A stretch of DNA of 64,000 bases from Saccharopolyspora dendranthemae (GCF_007829955.1 NZ_VIWX01000005.1:541608-605607), one strand, 5' to 3'. Positions 42,443 to 53,917 are shown, counted from the stretch's first letter. Numbers and translations: made by a program. Notes: a model not told the origin generated them from the sequence alone.

Positions 42443-43295
42443 CTACTCGAACTCGACCGCCATGCTTGCGATCAGTTCGGCTGATTCTCGCTCATCGAGT
42501 GCGATCTTGAGAATGCGTCGCAAGGCCTCGTCGTAGATCTGGATCTCGTCCGCTGCCTCGATGAAGAGCTGGGAGGTGCGGTTCTCCGTGAACACCACGG
42601 GAGGTGCCTGCGGGAGCGAGATCCTCGCGAATGACCCGTCAAAGCCCGGGTGCAGTCCGGCGTCGGCCGGAACGACTCTGATCGCGGTGCTGGAGTGCCG
42701 AACGACATGGCACAGGTATTCGTACTGTCGGCGCATCACGTCCTCTCCGCCGACTCGTTGCCGGAGACCGCGCTCGTGGATCAGAGCCAGAAACCGCGGC
42801 GCGTCTGGTTTGAGCAGCACGCGATGCCGAGTCAAGCGCGTGACCATGCGGTTCTCGATCTCCTCCGGAGGCACGAGTGCGACCTCGCGCAGGACGGTGC
42901 GGGTGTATTCCCCGGTCTGGAGAAGGCCGGGGATGAGGCTCAGCTCGAAGTTCACGATCCTGGTCGCCGTCGATTCGAGTTCGATGAGCGTGCGCTGGTT
43001 GGCCGACATCTCCCGGCGCTGCCACCAGCCGAGTGCGCCGGAGGCAACCTCCCGGGACAGTTGCAGCAGCTCAGCGCGGCTCTGCCCGGTCACGCCGTAG
43101 AGCGCGAGCATGGCGGCGATGTCTTCGACCTTGGAGCCGCGCCGGCCGAACTCGATGCGGCTGACCTTGCTCGGCGAGAAGCCGAGGCGCTTGGCGACCT
43201 GGTCGGCGGCGAGCCCGGTGGTGGATCGTGATCGGCGCAGCTCGGCGCCCAGCTGGCGAGCGCGCACGGAGGGCGCTGTGTTCCGCATGGTGATC
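42443..43295 (-). CDS. XRE-family regulator with DUF5753 (Scr1-type) domain
   Basis: About 284 residues from ATG 43295 (a second ATG lies at 43286). The helix-turn-helix is in LGAELRRSRSTTGLAADQVA and KRLGFSPSKVSRIEFGRRG near the N-terminus. The rest is the DUF5753 domain (LIPGLLQTGEYTRTVL, VMRRQYEYLCHV, VVFTENRTSQLFIE). In this family the DUF397 partner is thought to modulate DNA binding. Many paralogues exist per actinobacterial genome. The upstream gap of about 230 bases is shared with lepA (divergent). Confidence 0.92.
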
Positions 43296-43526
43296 ATGCT
43301 GACCCCGTGCGGGCGCTCGATGAAGCGAACACCCCGCAGGTTCCCCCCAAGGCGGTGGGGCGTGCCACCCCGGCAAGCGGGTGTCCGGGAGTTGGGCGTC
43401 GGACACGGGGCGTGGCGTGGGACTATGGGGTGACCCCTGCGCGTCATCCGCCTGGGGAGCCCGGGCCGACGTCTGCCGACGAACGCCGACAGCCGTAGGA
43501 ACGCCGCCGACATCCGAGGAACCCGA

Positions 43527-45380
<1,854 letters not shown>

Positions 45381-45410
45381 CTCGCTGTGCATGACCGGTG
45401 ACCGAATGTC

Positions 45411-45454
45411 GGCGCCCTCTGGTTGACTTTCCGTCGATCGGAAAGGAGGGCGCC
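45411..45454 (+). terminator. Bulged hairpin after lepA covering the Shine-Dalgarno of the next gene
   Basis: Outer stem GGCGCCCTC (45411-45419) with GAGGGCGCC (45446-45454) and inner stem CTTTCCG (45427-45433) with CGGAAAG (45439-45445), one 7-base bulge on the left. It ends exactly one base before the ATG at 45455 and includes the GGAGGG ribosome site. It may act as lepA terminator and as a translational block. Confidence 0.6.
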
Positions 45455-46039
45455 ATGTCTGTCATGGCAGAGACGACCGGTCCGCACGGCATCGTCCAGA
45501 GTCGCCCCTTCACGGTGCACGACCTGGAGGCGATGCCCGATGACGGCCACCGGTACGAGCTCCTGGACGGGGCTCTTCTCGAGACGCCCGCGTCCGGCTA
45601 CAAGCACCAGAAGGTAATTCTCCGGTTGGGAGCGCTGCTCGACGCGGCCTGCCCGGACGAGCTCGAGGTGTTGCCCGCGCCGTTCGCGGTGCGTCCCTCG
45701 GTCACCGTCGAGCTCCAACCGGACCTCCTGGTCGCTAGGGACGAGGATCTCACCGAGGCGTACCTGCCGGCTGCGCCGGTCCTCGCGGTGGAAGTTCTCT
45801 CGCCGAGCACGAGGCTCAACGACCTGAACTCCAAGAAGGCGTTCTACGAGCGGCTCGGTGTGCCGTGCTACTGGGTGATCGACCCGCTGGAGCCGAGGCT
45901 GACCGCGTTCGAGCTGGGTGAGGACGGCGAGTACGAGCGGATCGTCAAGGTCGCCGGGACGGAGGTCTTCGACGCGGCGAATCCCTTCGCCGTGCGCGTC
46001 GTTCCCGCTGAACTGATCGGTCGCCGCCGGAAGGCGTGA
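45455..46039 (+). CDS. Uma2-family endonuclease-fold protein
   Basis: 194 residues. FTVHDLEAMPDDGHRYELLDGALLETPASGYKHQ is the Uma2 opening, and LQPDLLVARDEDL, VLAVEVLSPSTRLND and KKAFYERLGVPCYWVIDP carry the PD-(D/E)xK-type acidic and lysine positions. Members are abundant in cyanobacteria and actinobacteria; nuclease activity is predicted from the fold and is seldom tested. Start ATG 45455 with GGAGGG four bases upstream, inside a hairpin that may block translation. Stands alone after lepA. Confidence 0.9.
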   Translation: MSVMAETTGPHGIVQSRPFTVHDLEAMPDDGHRYELLDGALLETPASGYKHQKVILRLGALLDAACPDELEVLPAPFAVRPSVTVELQPDLLVARDEDLTEAYLPAAPVLAVEVLSPSTRLNDLNSKKAFYERLGVPCYWVIDPLEPRLTAFELGEDGEYERIVKVAGTEVFDAANPFAVRVVPAELIGRRRKA

Positions 46040-46316
46040 ACTCGCAGCCCCCTCCGCGAGGGTGGCTTCGCGGGTATAGAGATCGTCTATCGGGCGGATC
46101 GAGAATGGGTCTGCTCCTCCGCTGGCCTGGGCCGAGTCGCTTCATAAGTGATCCGGGTCTCGTTCTCACGGCTCGGACGGCGGTTGTGCGGCCCGGGCAC
46201 GTGGCTAGCATTCGCTCGTCATGGTCCGTGCTGCTCGGGGTCCCACCGAGCGCATCGGCGTTTCCCTCGGTGCGCCACCGAAAAGTGGCGGGCTCGACGC
46301 TGCCTGGAGGTTGCTG

Positions 46317-48662
46317 GTGGACTTCTCCCGCGAACGCTTGCCGATCCCCGATCCTCAGCCGCCCACCGCGACCTCCCTCGACGCCCGCGATCAGAGCCCG
46401 GCCTTCCAGCCGCGGCAGCCGCTGCGCCCGCCGCAGGGAGCGCCGAACGTCGTCGTGGTGCTCCTCGACGACATGGGATTCGGTGCTCCGAGCGCGTTCG
46501 GCGGGCCCTGCAACATGCCCACGGCAGAACGGCTGGCCGGTGGTGGCCTTCGCTACAACCGCTTCCACGTCACCGCGATCTGCTCGCCGACCCGGCAGGC
46601 GCTGCTGACCGGACGCAACCACCACTCCGTCGGCATGGGCGTCACGACCGAGATGGCCAGCGCCGCACCCGGTTACTGCGGTGTCCGCCCGCTCAGCGCC
46701 GCCACGATCGGCCAGATGCTGCAGGGGAACGGTTACAACACAGCGGCTTTCGGCAAGTGGCACCAGACTCCGGCGCGAGACGTCAGCGCGGCGGGGCCTT
46801 TTGACCGGTGGCCCACGGGCGAGGGCTTCGAGAAGTTCTACGGCTTCATGTGCGCCGAGATGAACCACTGGTACCCGGTGCTGTTCGACGGGACGAAACC
46901 CGTTGAGCCCACCCGCAAACCCGAAGACGGCTACCACCTGTCCGAAGACCTGGTGGACAACGCGATCGACTGGGTGCGGGACCAGACCTCGCTGAAGCCC
47001 GACAACCCGTTCTTCGCCTACCTCCCGTTCGGCGCCACCCACGCGCCGTACCACGTGCCCCAGGAGTACCGGGAGCGCTACCGGGGCAAGTTCGACCACG
47101 GTTGGGACCGGCAGCGCGAGATCACCCTGGAGCGGCAGAAGGAACTCGGCGTGGTCCCGCAGGACGCCGAACTGGCGCCGTGGTCGGAAGATGTGCCGCA
47201 CTGGGACGAGCTCTCCGCCGAGGAGCAGCGCTCCGCGGCGTCGCTGATGGAGCTCTACGCCGGCTTCGCCGAGCACACCGATGACCAGGTCGGACGTCTG
47301 GTCGACGCGCTCGACGAGCTCGGCGAGCTGGACAACACGCTGTTCGTCTACATCCTCGGTGACAACGGGGCCTCCGCCGAAGGCGGTTTGGGCGGCACGC
47401 TCAACGAGCACCGCTTCGCCAGCGGCATCCCGGACAGCGCCGAGTACATCAACTCCCAGGACGCCGCGCTCGGCGACGCGACCACGCACGCGCACTACCC
47501 GGTCGGCTGGGCGCTGGCGATGAACACGCCCTACCAGTGGACCAAGCAGGTCGCGTCGCACCTGGGCGGGATCCGCGACGGCATGATCGTGCACTGGCCG
47601 GACGGGATCGCCGAGCGCGGCGGGCTGCGCGACCAGTTCCACCACGTCATCGACGTGGTGCCGACGATCCTGGAAGCGGCGGGCCTGCCGCACCCGACCG
47701 AGGTCAACGGCGTGGCGCAGCAGCCCGTCGAGGGCACCAGCATGCTCTACAGCTTCAACGACGCCGAGGCGCCGGACCGGCACCGCGTGCAGTACTTCGA
47801 GATGGTCGGCAACCGCGGCATCTACCAGGACGGGTGGATGGCCGTGACCCGGCACGGAACGCCCTGGGTGATGGTGCAGGACGGCGTCCGCCGCTCCTTC
47901 GACGACGACCGCTGGGAGCTCTACGACACCAACGTGGACTGGACGCAGTCCCACGACCTCGCCGAGGAGCACCCCGAGAAGCTGCGCGAGCTCCAGCAGC
48001 TCTTCCTGGTCGAGGCCGCCAAGCACAACGTGCTGCCGCTGGACGACCGGATGACCGAGCGGGAGAACCCCCTCGAAGCCGGTCGGCTGGACCTCATGGG
48101 CGATCGTCGATCGGTGACGTTCCACGCGGGCGCCAAGCGGCTCACCGAGGAGACCGCGCCGAACGTCAAGAACCGCTCGCACACCCTGACGGCGCTGGTG
48201 GAGGTGCCCGAGGCCGGTGCGGAAGGCGTGCTGGTGGCCCAGGGCGGCCGGACCGGCGGCTGGTCGTTCTACCTCCACGACGGGAAGCCCTGCTACGCCT
48301 ACAACTACTTCGGCTCGGTCGTCCAGCACGTCCGGGCGCGAGAAGCGGTGGGCGCCGGCGAGCACGAGATCAGCGTGCGGTTCGACTACGACGGCGGCGG
48401 CGTCGGCAAGGGCGGCGCGGTGACGCTGCGCGTGGACGGCACCGACGTCGCCTCCGGCCGGGTGGACGCGACGATCCCGTACTACTTCGCCTTCGACGAG
48501 ACCTTCGACGTCGGCGTCGACCGGGCGAGCCCGGTCACCGACGACTACGTGCCGGTCGACAACGCCTTCACCGGTGGGCTGCGGCGGCTGCGCGTCGACC
48601 TCGACGACGACCAGTGGTCGGACGTGGAGGCGGCGTCGGCCTTCCGGACCGCGCACGAGTAG
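46317..48662 (+). CDS. Arylsulfatase-family sulfatase
   Basis: About 781 residues from GTG 46317 (GGAGG six bases upstream; a longer open frame starts at 46221). The formylglycine motif is CSPTR (cysteine near residue 89) in ICSPTRQALLTG, with metal ligands in LLDDMGFGAPS and LGDNGASAEGG. The alkaline-phosphatase-fold core fills about 50-560, and a beta-rich C-terminal domain follows. It hydrolyses sulfate esters after its cysteine is oxidised by a formylglycine-generating enzyme, which is not encoded in this window. No signal peptide is visible, so a cytosolic place is likely. It resembles mycobacterial large arylsulfatases. Confidence 0.94.
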   Translation: MDFSRERLPIPDPQPPTATSLDARDQSPAFQPRQPLRPPQGAPNVVVVLLDDMGFGAPSAFGGPCNMPTAERLAGGGLRYNRFHVTAICSPTRQALLTGRNHHSVGMGVTTEMASAAPGYCGVRPLSAATIGQMLQGNGYNTAAFGKWHQTPARDVSAAGPFDRWPTGEGFEKFYGFMCAEMNHWYPVLFDGTKPVEPTRKPEDGYHLSEDLVDNAIDWVRDQTSLKPDNPFFAYLPFGATHAPYHVPQEYRERYRGKFDHGWDRQREITLERQKELGVVPQDAELAPWSEDVPHWDELSAEEQRSAASLMELYAGFAEHTDDQVGRLVDALDELGELDNTLFVYILGDNGASAEGGLGGTLNEHRFASGIPDSAEYINSQDAALGDATTHAHYPVGWALAMNTPYQWTKQVASHLGGIRDGMIVHWPDGIAERGGLRDQFHHVIDVVPTILEAAGLPHPTEVNGVAQQPVEGTSMLYSFNDAEAPDRHRVQYFEMVGNRGIYQDGWMAVTRHGTPWVMVQDGVRRSFDDDRWELYDTNVDWTQSHDLAEEHPEKLRELQQLFLVEAAKHNVLPLDDRMTERENPLEAGRLDLMGDRRSVTFHAGAKRLTEETAPNVKNRSHTLTALVEVPEAGAEGVLVAQGGRTGGWSFYLHDGKPCYAYNYFGSVVQHVRAREAVGAGEHEISVRFDYDGGGVGKGGAVTLRVDGTDVASGRVDATIPYYFAFDETFDVGVDRASPVTDDYVPVDNAFTGGLRRLRVDLDDDQWSDVEAASAFRTAHE

Positions 48663-48681
48663 GAGCTCGGCCTGGCGATGT

Positions 48682-48719
48682 CCCGCCTGCCTGGTGTAAT
48701 GCCGGGCAGGCGGGTCTTT
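48682..48719 (+). terminator. Intrinsic terminator after the sulfatase
   Basis: CCCGCCTGCC (48682-48691) pairs with GGCAGGCGGG (48705-48714), followed by TCTTTC. It separates the sulfatase from the LysR-type gene 16 bases downstream. Confidence 0.75.
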
Positions 48720-48735
48720 CGCGTGGGGAGGTGTC

Positions 48736-49620
48736 ATGGACCGGCGGGAGTTGGAGTACTTCCTGGCGATCGTCGAGCACGGCAGCTTCACCGCGGCCGC
48801 GCAGGCGATGCACGTGGCCCAGCCCTCGCTGTCGCACGCCGTCCGGAACCTGGAGAAGGAGCTCGGCGGCAAGATCTTCCACCGGCTCCCGCACGGGGTC
48901 GCGCTCACCCCGGCCGGGGACGCGCTGGTGGAACCCGCCCGGCAGGTGATGCGGGACCTGAGCACGGCCGCGGCCTCGGTCCGCGAGGTGCTCGGGCTGT
49001 CCGGCGGCCGGCTGGACGTCGTGGCGCAGACGACGCTGGCCGTCGACCCGCTCGCCGAGCTCATCGGCGCTTTCCTGCGCGAGAACCCCAAGGTCGCGGT
49101 CACCATCGCCGACCCCGAGCTGGGGACGGACGTGACCTCCGCGGTGCGGGCCGGTGAGCGCGAGCTCGGCCTGGTCGATTCCGAGCATCCCATCGGGGAT
49201 CTGGAGAGCATGGTGCTGCGAGGCCGGGAGATCTTCGCCGTGCTGCCGCCGGGCGCAGCGCCCGGTCGGAAGCGGTTGAGCGTGCCGGAGCTGTCCACCC
49301 TGGACTGGATCGCCACCCCGTCCGGCACCGCCACGCGGGCGGTCATCGAGGACACCGTGGGACCCCGCGGTGGAGGACCGACTTTCGCGGTGGAGACCGC
49401 GCACCAGGCGATGATCGTACCGCTGGTGCTGGCCGGAGCGGGCGCGACGCTGCTGCCGCGCGCGATGGCCCGCGACGCCGCCGCGCGGGGCGCGGTCGTG
49501 CTGCCGCTGCGGCCGAAGGTGGTCCGCCGTGGCGTCCTGTTCTGGCGACCAGGGCCCCTCTCACCAGCAGCGGCGCAGTTCGTCGCTATGGCTGAAACCA
49601 TCGCCGAACTGCGCCGCTGA
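48736..49620 (+). CDS. LysR-family transcriptional regulator
   Basis: 294 residues. The N-terminal winged helix (MDRRELEYFLAIVEHGSFTA, AMHVAQPSLSHAVRNLEKEL) and periplasmic-binding-protein-like effector domain are complete. LysR regulators usually control a divergent gene; here the sulfatase lies upstream in the same direction with a terminator between, so the target is uncertain. GGGGAGGTGTC precedes the ATG. It is convergent with ramB, with two palindromes in the gap. Confidence 0.93.
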   Translation: MDRRELEYFLAIVEHGSFTAAAQAMHVAQPSLSHAVRNLEKELGGKIFHRLPHGVALTPAGDALVEPARQVMRDLSTAAASVREVLGLSGGRLDVVAQTTLAVDPLAELIGAFLRENPKVAVTIADPELGTDVTSAVRAGERELGLVDSEHPIGDLESMVLRGREIFAVLPPGAAPGRKRLSVPELSTLDWIATPSGTATRAVIEDTVGPRGGGPTFAVETAHQAMIVPLVLAGAGATLLPRAMARDAAARGAVVLPLRPKVVRRGVLFWRPGPLSPAAAQFVAMAETIAELRR

Positions 49621-49625
49621 TCTGA

Positions 49626-49659
49626 GGTGGGGGAAGTTCTCATGAAAACTTCCCCCACC
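49626..49659. terminator. Palindrome between LysR gene and ramB, copy 1
   Basis: A 17-bp arm (GGTGGGGGAAGTTCTCA, 49626-49642) pairs with 49643-49659 with a single C-A mismatch. The core is the GAAGTTTTCATGAAAACTTC family also found at 17697. It starts 5 bases after the LysR stop codon. Confidence 0.75.
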
Positions 49660-49698
49660 CCAGAACCGCGGTGACCTGCGGCGATGGGATGGGGGAAG

Positions 49699-49718
49699 GA
49701 AGTTTTCATGAAAACTTC
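49699..49718. repeat. Palindrome between LysR gene and ramB, copy 2
   Basis: GAAGTTTTCATGAAAACTTC, a perfect 20-bp palindrome, three bases before the ramB stop codon. It is the third copy of this family in the window and the second within 75 bases. Confidence 0.8.
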
Positions 49719-49721
49719 GGC

Positions 49722-51188
49722 TCAGCCCTGGTGGGCCTCGACGAAGGCGTAGACGTCGGCTTCGTCGACGCCGGGGAAGGTGTCGGCGGGCAACGCTGCC
49801 AGGACGTGCGAGTGCGCTCGGGCCGACGGCCAGACCATGCCTTCCCAGCGGCTGGCGAGCTCGGCCGGCGGGCGCTGGCAGCACTCGCCGTTCGGGCAGC
49901 CGGACTTGGAGTGGTTGTTGGTGTCGCGGCCTCGGAACCAGCGCGACTCGGTGTAGGGGACGCCGAGGGTGATCGCGAAGTCCCGGCCGCGGCTCGGGTC
50001 GACGTGCCCGACGCACCAGTGCGTGGCACCGGGCTTGTCGGTGTACTGGTAGTAGGTCGAGTAGCGGTCCGGCGAGGCGAAGACCTGGCGGCCCGCCCAG
50101 TACCGGCACATCCGCTGGCCCTCGATCGCGCCCGTCGGGTCGGTGGGGAACGCCAGCCCGTCGTTCTCGTAGGCCTTGTGGATGATGCCCGTCTCGTCGT
50201 TGCGGACGAAGTGGCAGACCAGGTCCAGGTACTGCGTGGCGAGGTTGGTGAACCGGTGCGCGGCCATCTCGTAGGACACCGAGAACACGTCGCGCAGGTC
50301 CTCGACCGCCAGGTCGCGCTCGGACTTGGCCTCCTGCAGGAAGGGCACCGCGGTCTGCTCCGGCACCAGCACGGCGGCGGCGAAGTAGTTGGCCTCGACC
50401 CGCTGCCGCAGGAAGTCGGCGAAGTCGCGCGGCTGGTTGTGGCCCAGCGTGAGGTGCCCCAGGGTCTGCAGCAGGATCGTGCGCGGGCTGTGCATGCCCA
50501 GGGATTCGCGCCGCAGGAAGATGCGGCGGTTCTTCATGTCGGTCACCGACCGGACCGAGCGCGGCAGATCGGTGACGAACTTCAGCCCGAAGCCCATGTG
50601 CGTGGCGATGGACTGGATCAGCCCCTCGGACAGCGGGCCGCCGTGGTAACCGACTCGTTTGAGCAGGTCGCTGGCGGCCTTCTCGATCTCGGGGAAGAAG
50701 TTGTTGTGGCGGCGCATCATGCCGCGCAGCTCCGCGTTGGCCTTGCGGGCCTCCTCAGGAGTGGCGACCTTCTGGGTCTCCCTGCGCCGGAGCTCCTCGT
50801 AGAGCGCCAGCACGTGTTCGAGCGCCTCGGTGGGCAGTCGCTTGCCGACCTTCAGCGGCGGCAGCGAGAGCCGCTGGTAGATCGGGTCGAGCTGAGCCTT
50901 CTCCACCGCGATCTCGAGCTCGGCGCGCCGGTTCGGGGCCTTCTTGGACAGCAGTTCGTCGACGGAGGTGCCCAGCGCGTCGGCCAGCGATCGCAGCAGC
51001 GACAGCTTCGGCTCGCGGTGGCCGTTCTCCAGCAGCGAGAGCTGTGACGGCGCTCTCCCCACGCGGTCGCCGAGCTCAACAAGAGTCAATCCAGCGGCTC
51101 GGCGCAAGTGCCTGAGCCGCTGACCAAAGACCAGAAGGTCGTGTTCCGTAGAAAAACTACGGTCTTCTTCGCCGGGGAACTCCGTCAT
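49722..51188 (-). CDS. ramB: RamB-type regulator of acetate/glyoxylate metabolism (XRE + IrrE-like)
   Basis: 488 residues. An N-terminal XRE helix-turn-helix (FGQRLRHLRRAAGLTLVELG, RAPSQLSLLENGHREP, about 20-80), an IrrE/ImmA-like central region with ILLQTLGHLTLGHNQPRDFADF in place of a HExxH, and a C-terminal DUF2083-type part with cysteines (HWCVGHVDP, SGCPNGECCQ). RamB proteins repress aceA and other acetate genes in corynebacteria and mycobacteria. The divergent aceA gene 120 bases away strongly supports the name. The C-terminal cysteines might hold a metal or sense short-chain acyl-CoA; this is not known. Confidence 0.93.
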   Translation of the reverse strand: MTEFPGEEDRSFSTEHDLLVFGQRLRHLRRAAGLTLVELGDRVGRAPSQLSLLENGHREPKLSLLRSLADALGTSVDELLSKKAPNRRAELEIAVEKAQLDPIYQRLSLPPLKVGKRLPTEALEHVLALYEELRRRETQKVATPEEARKANAELRGMMRRHNNFFPEIEKAASDLLKRVGYHGGPLSEGLIQSIATHMGFGLKFVTDLPRSVRSVTDMKNRRIFLRRESLGMHSPRTILLQTLGHLTLGHNQPRDFADFLRQRVEANYFAAAVLVPEQTAVPFLQEAKSERDLAVEDLRDVFSVSYEMAAHRFTNLATQYLDLVCHFVRNDETGIIHKAYENDGLAFPTDPTGAIEGQRMCRYWAGRQVFASPDRYSTYYQYTDKPGATHWCVGHVDPSRGRDFAITLGVPYTESRWFRGRDTNNHSKSGCPNGECCQRPPAELASRWEGMVWPSARAHSHVLAALPADTFPGVDEADVYAFVEAHQG

Positions 51189-51255
51189 GGCGTTGATGCT
51201 AGCAGAAAAATCCTGAAAATTACCTAGAAAATCTGGCCCGGTTTCGCTTGGCAGG

Positions 51256-51272
51256 TTGCAATATTGATTGCA
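51256..51272. promoter_or_regulatory. Candidate RamB site in the ramB-aceA intergenic region
   Basis: TTGCAATATTGATTGCA contains two TTGCA units and an internal CAATATTG palindrome, 37 bases before the aceA start. RamB sites in relatives contain a TTTGCAAA-like core. An AT-rich run at 51190-51230 in the same 120-base gap probably holds the promoters. Confidence 0.4.
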
Positions 51273-51308
51273 GCAGGTCGCCAGCGATCCCGGAAGGGGA
51301 AAAAATCA

Positions 51309-52621
51309 TGAGCATCCGCGAGCAGGCGAAGAAGGCCTCTGAGGAGCTGCAGCGCGAGTGGGACACCAGCCCGCGCTGGAAGGGCATCGAGCGCACGCAC
51401 TCCGCTGAGACGGTCGTCCGCCTCCGCGGCTCGGTGCAGGAAGAGCACACCCTGGCCCGCCAGGGCTCGGAGCGGCTGTGGAAGCTGCTGCACGAGACCG
51501 ACTACGTCAACTCGCTGGGCGCGCTGACCGGTAACCAGGCGGTCCAGCAGGTCCGCGCCGGCCTCAAGGCCATCTACCTGTCCGGCTGGCAGGTCGCCGC
51601 CGACGCCAACCTGGCGGGCGAGACCTACCCGGACCAGTCGCTGTACCCGGCCAACTCGGTCCCGCAGGTCGTCCGCCGGATCAACAACGCGCTCAAGCGC
51701 GCGGACCAGATCAACTGGGCCGAGGCGCTGGACCCGGAGAGCGAGGCCATCGAGGGTGAGGACACCCACTGGCTCGCCCCGATCGTCGCCGACGCCGAGG
51801 CCGGTTTCGGTGGTGTCCTCAACGCCTACGAGCTGATGCGCGGCATGATCGGCGCCGGTGCGGCGGGCGTGCACTGGGAGGACCAGCTCGCTTCCGAGAA
51901 GAAGTGCGGTCACCTGGGTGGCAAGGTGCTCATCCCCACCAGCCAGCACGTCAAGACGCTGAACGCCGCTCGCCTGGCCGCCGACGTCGCGGGTGTGCCG
52001 TCCCTGGTCATCGCGCGTACCGACGCCGAGGCCGCGACGCTGCTGACCAGCGACATCGACGACCGCGACAAGCCGTTCCTCACCGGTGAGCGCACCGCCG
52101 AGGGCTTCTACAAGGTCAACAACGGCATCGAGCCCTGCATCGCCCGCGCCAAGGCCTACGCGCCGTACTCCGACCTGATCTGGATGGAGACCGGCACGCC
52201 GGACCTGGAGATGGCCCGCAAGTTCGCCGAGGCCGTCAAGTCCGAGTACCCGGACCAGATGCTGGCCTACAACTGCTCGCCGTCGTTCAACTGGAAGAAG
52301 AACCTGGACGACGCGACCATCGCCAAGTTCCAGCGCGAGCTCGGCCACATGGGCTTCAAGTTCCAGTTCATCACCCTCGCGGGCTTCCACGCGCTGAACT
52401 ACAGCATGTTCGACCTGGCCAAGGGTTACGCCACCGACGGCATGACCGCCTACGTCGAGCTGCAGGAGAAGGAGTTCGGCTCGGAGGACCGCGGTTACAC
52501 CGCCACGCGCCACCAGCGCGAGGCCGGTACCGGTTACTTCGACACGATCAGCACTGCAATCAACCCGGACTCGTCGACCACCGCGCTGGCCGGTTCGACC
52601 GAGACCTCGCAGTTCCACTGA
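51309..52621 (+). CDS. aceA: Isocitrate lyase
   Basis: 437 residues. It splits isocitrate to glyoxylate and succinate in the glyoxylate bypass. The catalytic loop KKCGHLGGKVLIPT and VHWEDQLASEKKCGH, plus YNCSPSFNWKKNL, are the family hallmarks. ATG 51309 has GGAAGGGG about eight bases upstream. It is divergent from ramB and followed by two hairpins, the second an intrinsic terminator. Malate synthase is not in the window. Confidence 0.98.
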
Positions 52622-52634
52622 TCGTGTGGTTGAT

Positions 52635-52665
52635 GGTGGCCGGCGCGCCTGCTGCGCCGGCCACC
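52635..52665 (+). terminator. First hairpin after aceA
   Basis: GGTGGCCGGCGC (52635-52646) pairs with GCGCCGGCCACC (52654-52665), a 12-bp stem with a 7-base loop, 13 bases after the stop codon. No T-run. Confidence 0.7.
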
Positions 52666-52720
52666 CCCTGAACGCACCAGCGGCCCTGTGGCGGGGTGTC
52701 GGAAAAATCGCAATGGTGCG

Positions 52721-52765
52721 AGTGAGCGGGAACCCAAGGCGTCGGGTTCCCGCTCACTTCTTTTT
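52721..52765 (+). terminator. Intrinsic terminator downstream of aceA
   Basis: AGTGAGCGGGAACCC (52721-52735) pairs with GGGTTCCCGCTCACT (52744-52758), followed by TCTTTTT. This is the clearest factor-independent terminator in the window. Confidence 0.93.
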
Positions 52766-52870
52766 GTGCCCCTGATCTGGTGAAACCGGGTCGGGCGCGT
52801 GCTGGAACGGTGGTTCGGGAACTCCGAACACCGGTGCTGGGGCAGGTTGTTCGGAGGTAGCGTTCTCAAC

Positions 52871-53917
52871 ATGATCGTGGAGTCGAGGGTGCCGCTGGTC
52901 GCGGCGCCGATGGCCGGTGGGCTCAGCACTCCGGAACTGGCCGCGGCGGTGAGCGAGGCGGGGGCGCTGGGGTTCCTGGCCGGCGCGATGCTGACCGAGG
53001 ACCGGCTGGCGGAGCAGATCTCGCGGATCCGGTCGCTGACCGGCGAACCGTTCGGGGTGAACCTCTTCGTGCCCAGCGACCGGCGGGACGTCGACCTCGA
53101 CGGCTACCGCGCGCGAGTCGCGGAGACCGGTGCGCGGCACGGGGTCGAACCGGGCTCGGCCGACTGGGACGACGATTCCTACCCGGCGAAGGTGCAGCAG
53201 CTCATCGAGGAGCGGATCCCGGTGGTGTCGTTCACCTTCGGGCTGCCCGAAGCGTCCACCGTGGACGCGCTGCACGCGGCGGGCTCGGAGGTCGTGATCA
53301 CCGTGACCACCGCTGACGAGGCTCGGCAGGCCGCGCGGGTGGGCGCTGACGCCGTGTGCGTGCAGGGCATGGAGGCCGGTGGGCACCGCAGCGTGTTCCA
53401 CGACGACCCCGAGCAGCCGGGCGGCGGCCCGATGCTCGGCCTGCTGGCCGCGATCCGCTCGGTGCGCGCGGCGGTGAACCTGCCGATCATCGCCGCAGGT
53501 GGTCTGGTGCACGGCGCCGACGTCGCGGCCGTGCTGACCGCCGGTGCGGTCGCCGCGCAGCTGGGCACCGCGTTCCTGGTCTGCGACGAGGCGGGAACCG
53601 CCGCGGTGCAGCGGGACCAGATGGCCGACGGCCAGCGGTGGACCGAGGTCACCCGCGCGTTCAGCGGTCGTCCCGCGCGCGGCCTGGTGAACCGCTTCAT
53701 GCTCGACAACCAGGACGCCCCGGCCGCGTACCCGCAGGTGAACAACCTCACCAAGCCGATGCGCGGAGCCGCGGGCAAGGCCGGTGACGCCGAGGCGATC
53801 TCGATGTGGGCAGGTCAGACCTACGCCCAAGCCCGCCCGATGCCCGCTGCCGACCTGGTCGGGCTGCTGCGCGAGGAGGCGCGCGACGCGCTGCGGTCGG
53901 TCTCCGGGCGACTGTGA
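52871..53917 (+). CDS. Nitronate monooxygenase-family flavoprotein
   Basis: 348 residues from ATG 52871. A TIM-barrel FMN protein: VPLVAAPMAGGLSTPELAAAV at the N-terminus, VCVQGMEAGGHRSVF, LPIIAAGGLVHGADVAAVLTAGAVAAQLGTAFL for phosphate binding, and the C-terminal YPQVNNLTKPMRGAA. Class I nitronate monooxygenases oxidise propionate-3-nitronate and similar compounds; enoyl-ACP-reductase II (FabK) is related but has a different C-terminus. The HRSVF and GGLVHG motifs fit NMO. Monocistronic or co-expressed with the MOSC gene 57 bases later. Confidence 0.9.
   Translation: MIVESRVPLVAAPMAGGLSTPELAAAVSEAGALGFLAGAMLTEDRLAEQISRIRSLTGEPFGVNLFVPSDRRDVDLDGYRARVAETGARHGVEPGSADWDDDSYPAKVQQLIEERIPVVSFTFGLPEASTVDALHAAGSEVVITVTTADEARQAARVGADAVCVQGMEAGGHRSVFHDDPEQPGGGPMLGLLAAIRSVRAAVNLPIIAAGGLVHGADVAAVLTAGAVAAQLGTAFLVCDEAGTAAVQRDQMADGQRWTEVTRAFSGRPARGLVNRFMLDNQDAPAAYPQVNNLTKPMRGAAGKAGDAEAISMWAGQTYAQARPMPAADLVGLLREEARDALRSVSGRL

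Noticed and set aside
45945..49709. 1254-codon open frame on the minus strand opposite the sulfatase and LysR genes
   Set aside because: Spans two well-supported genes and two terminators, and its translation shows no recognisable domain.
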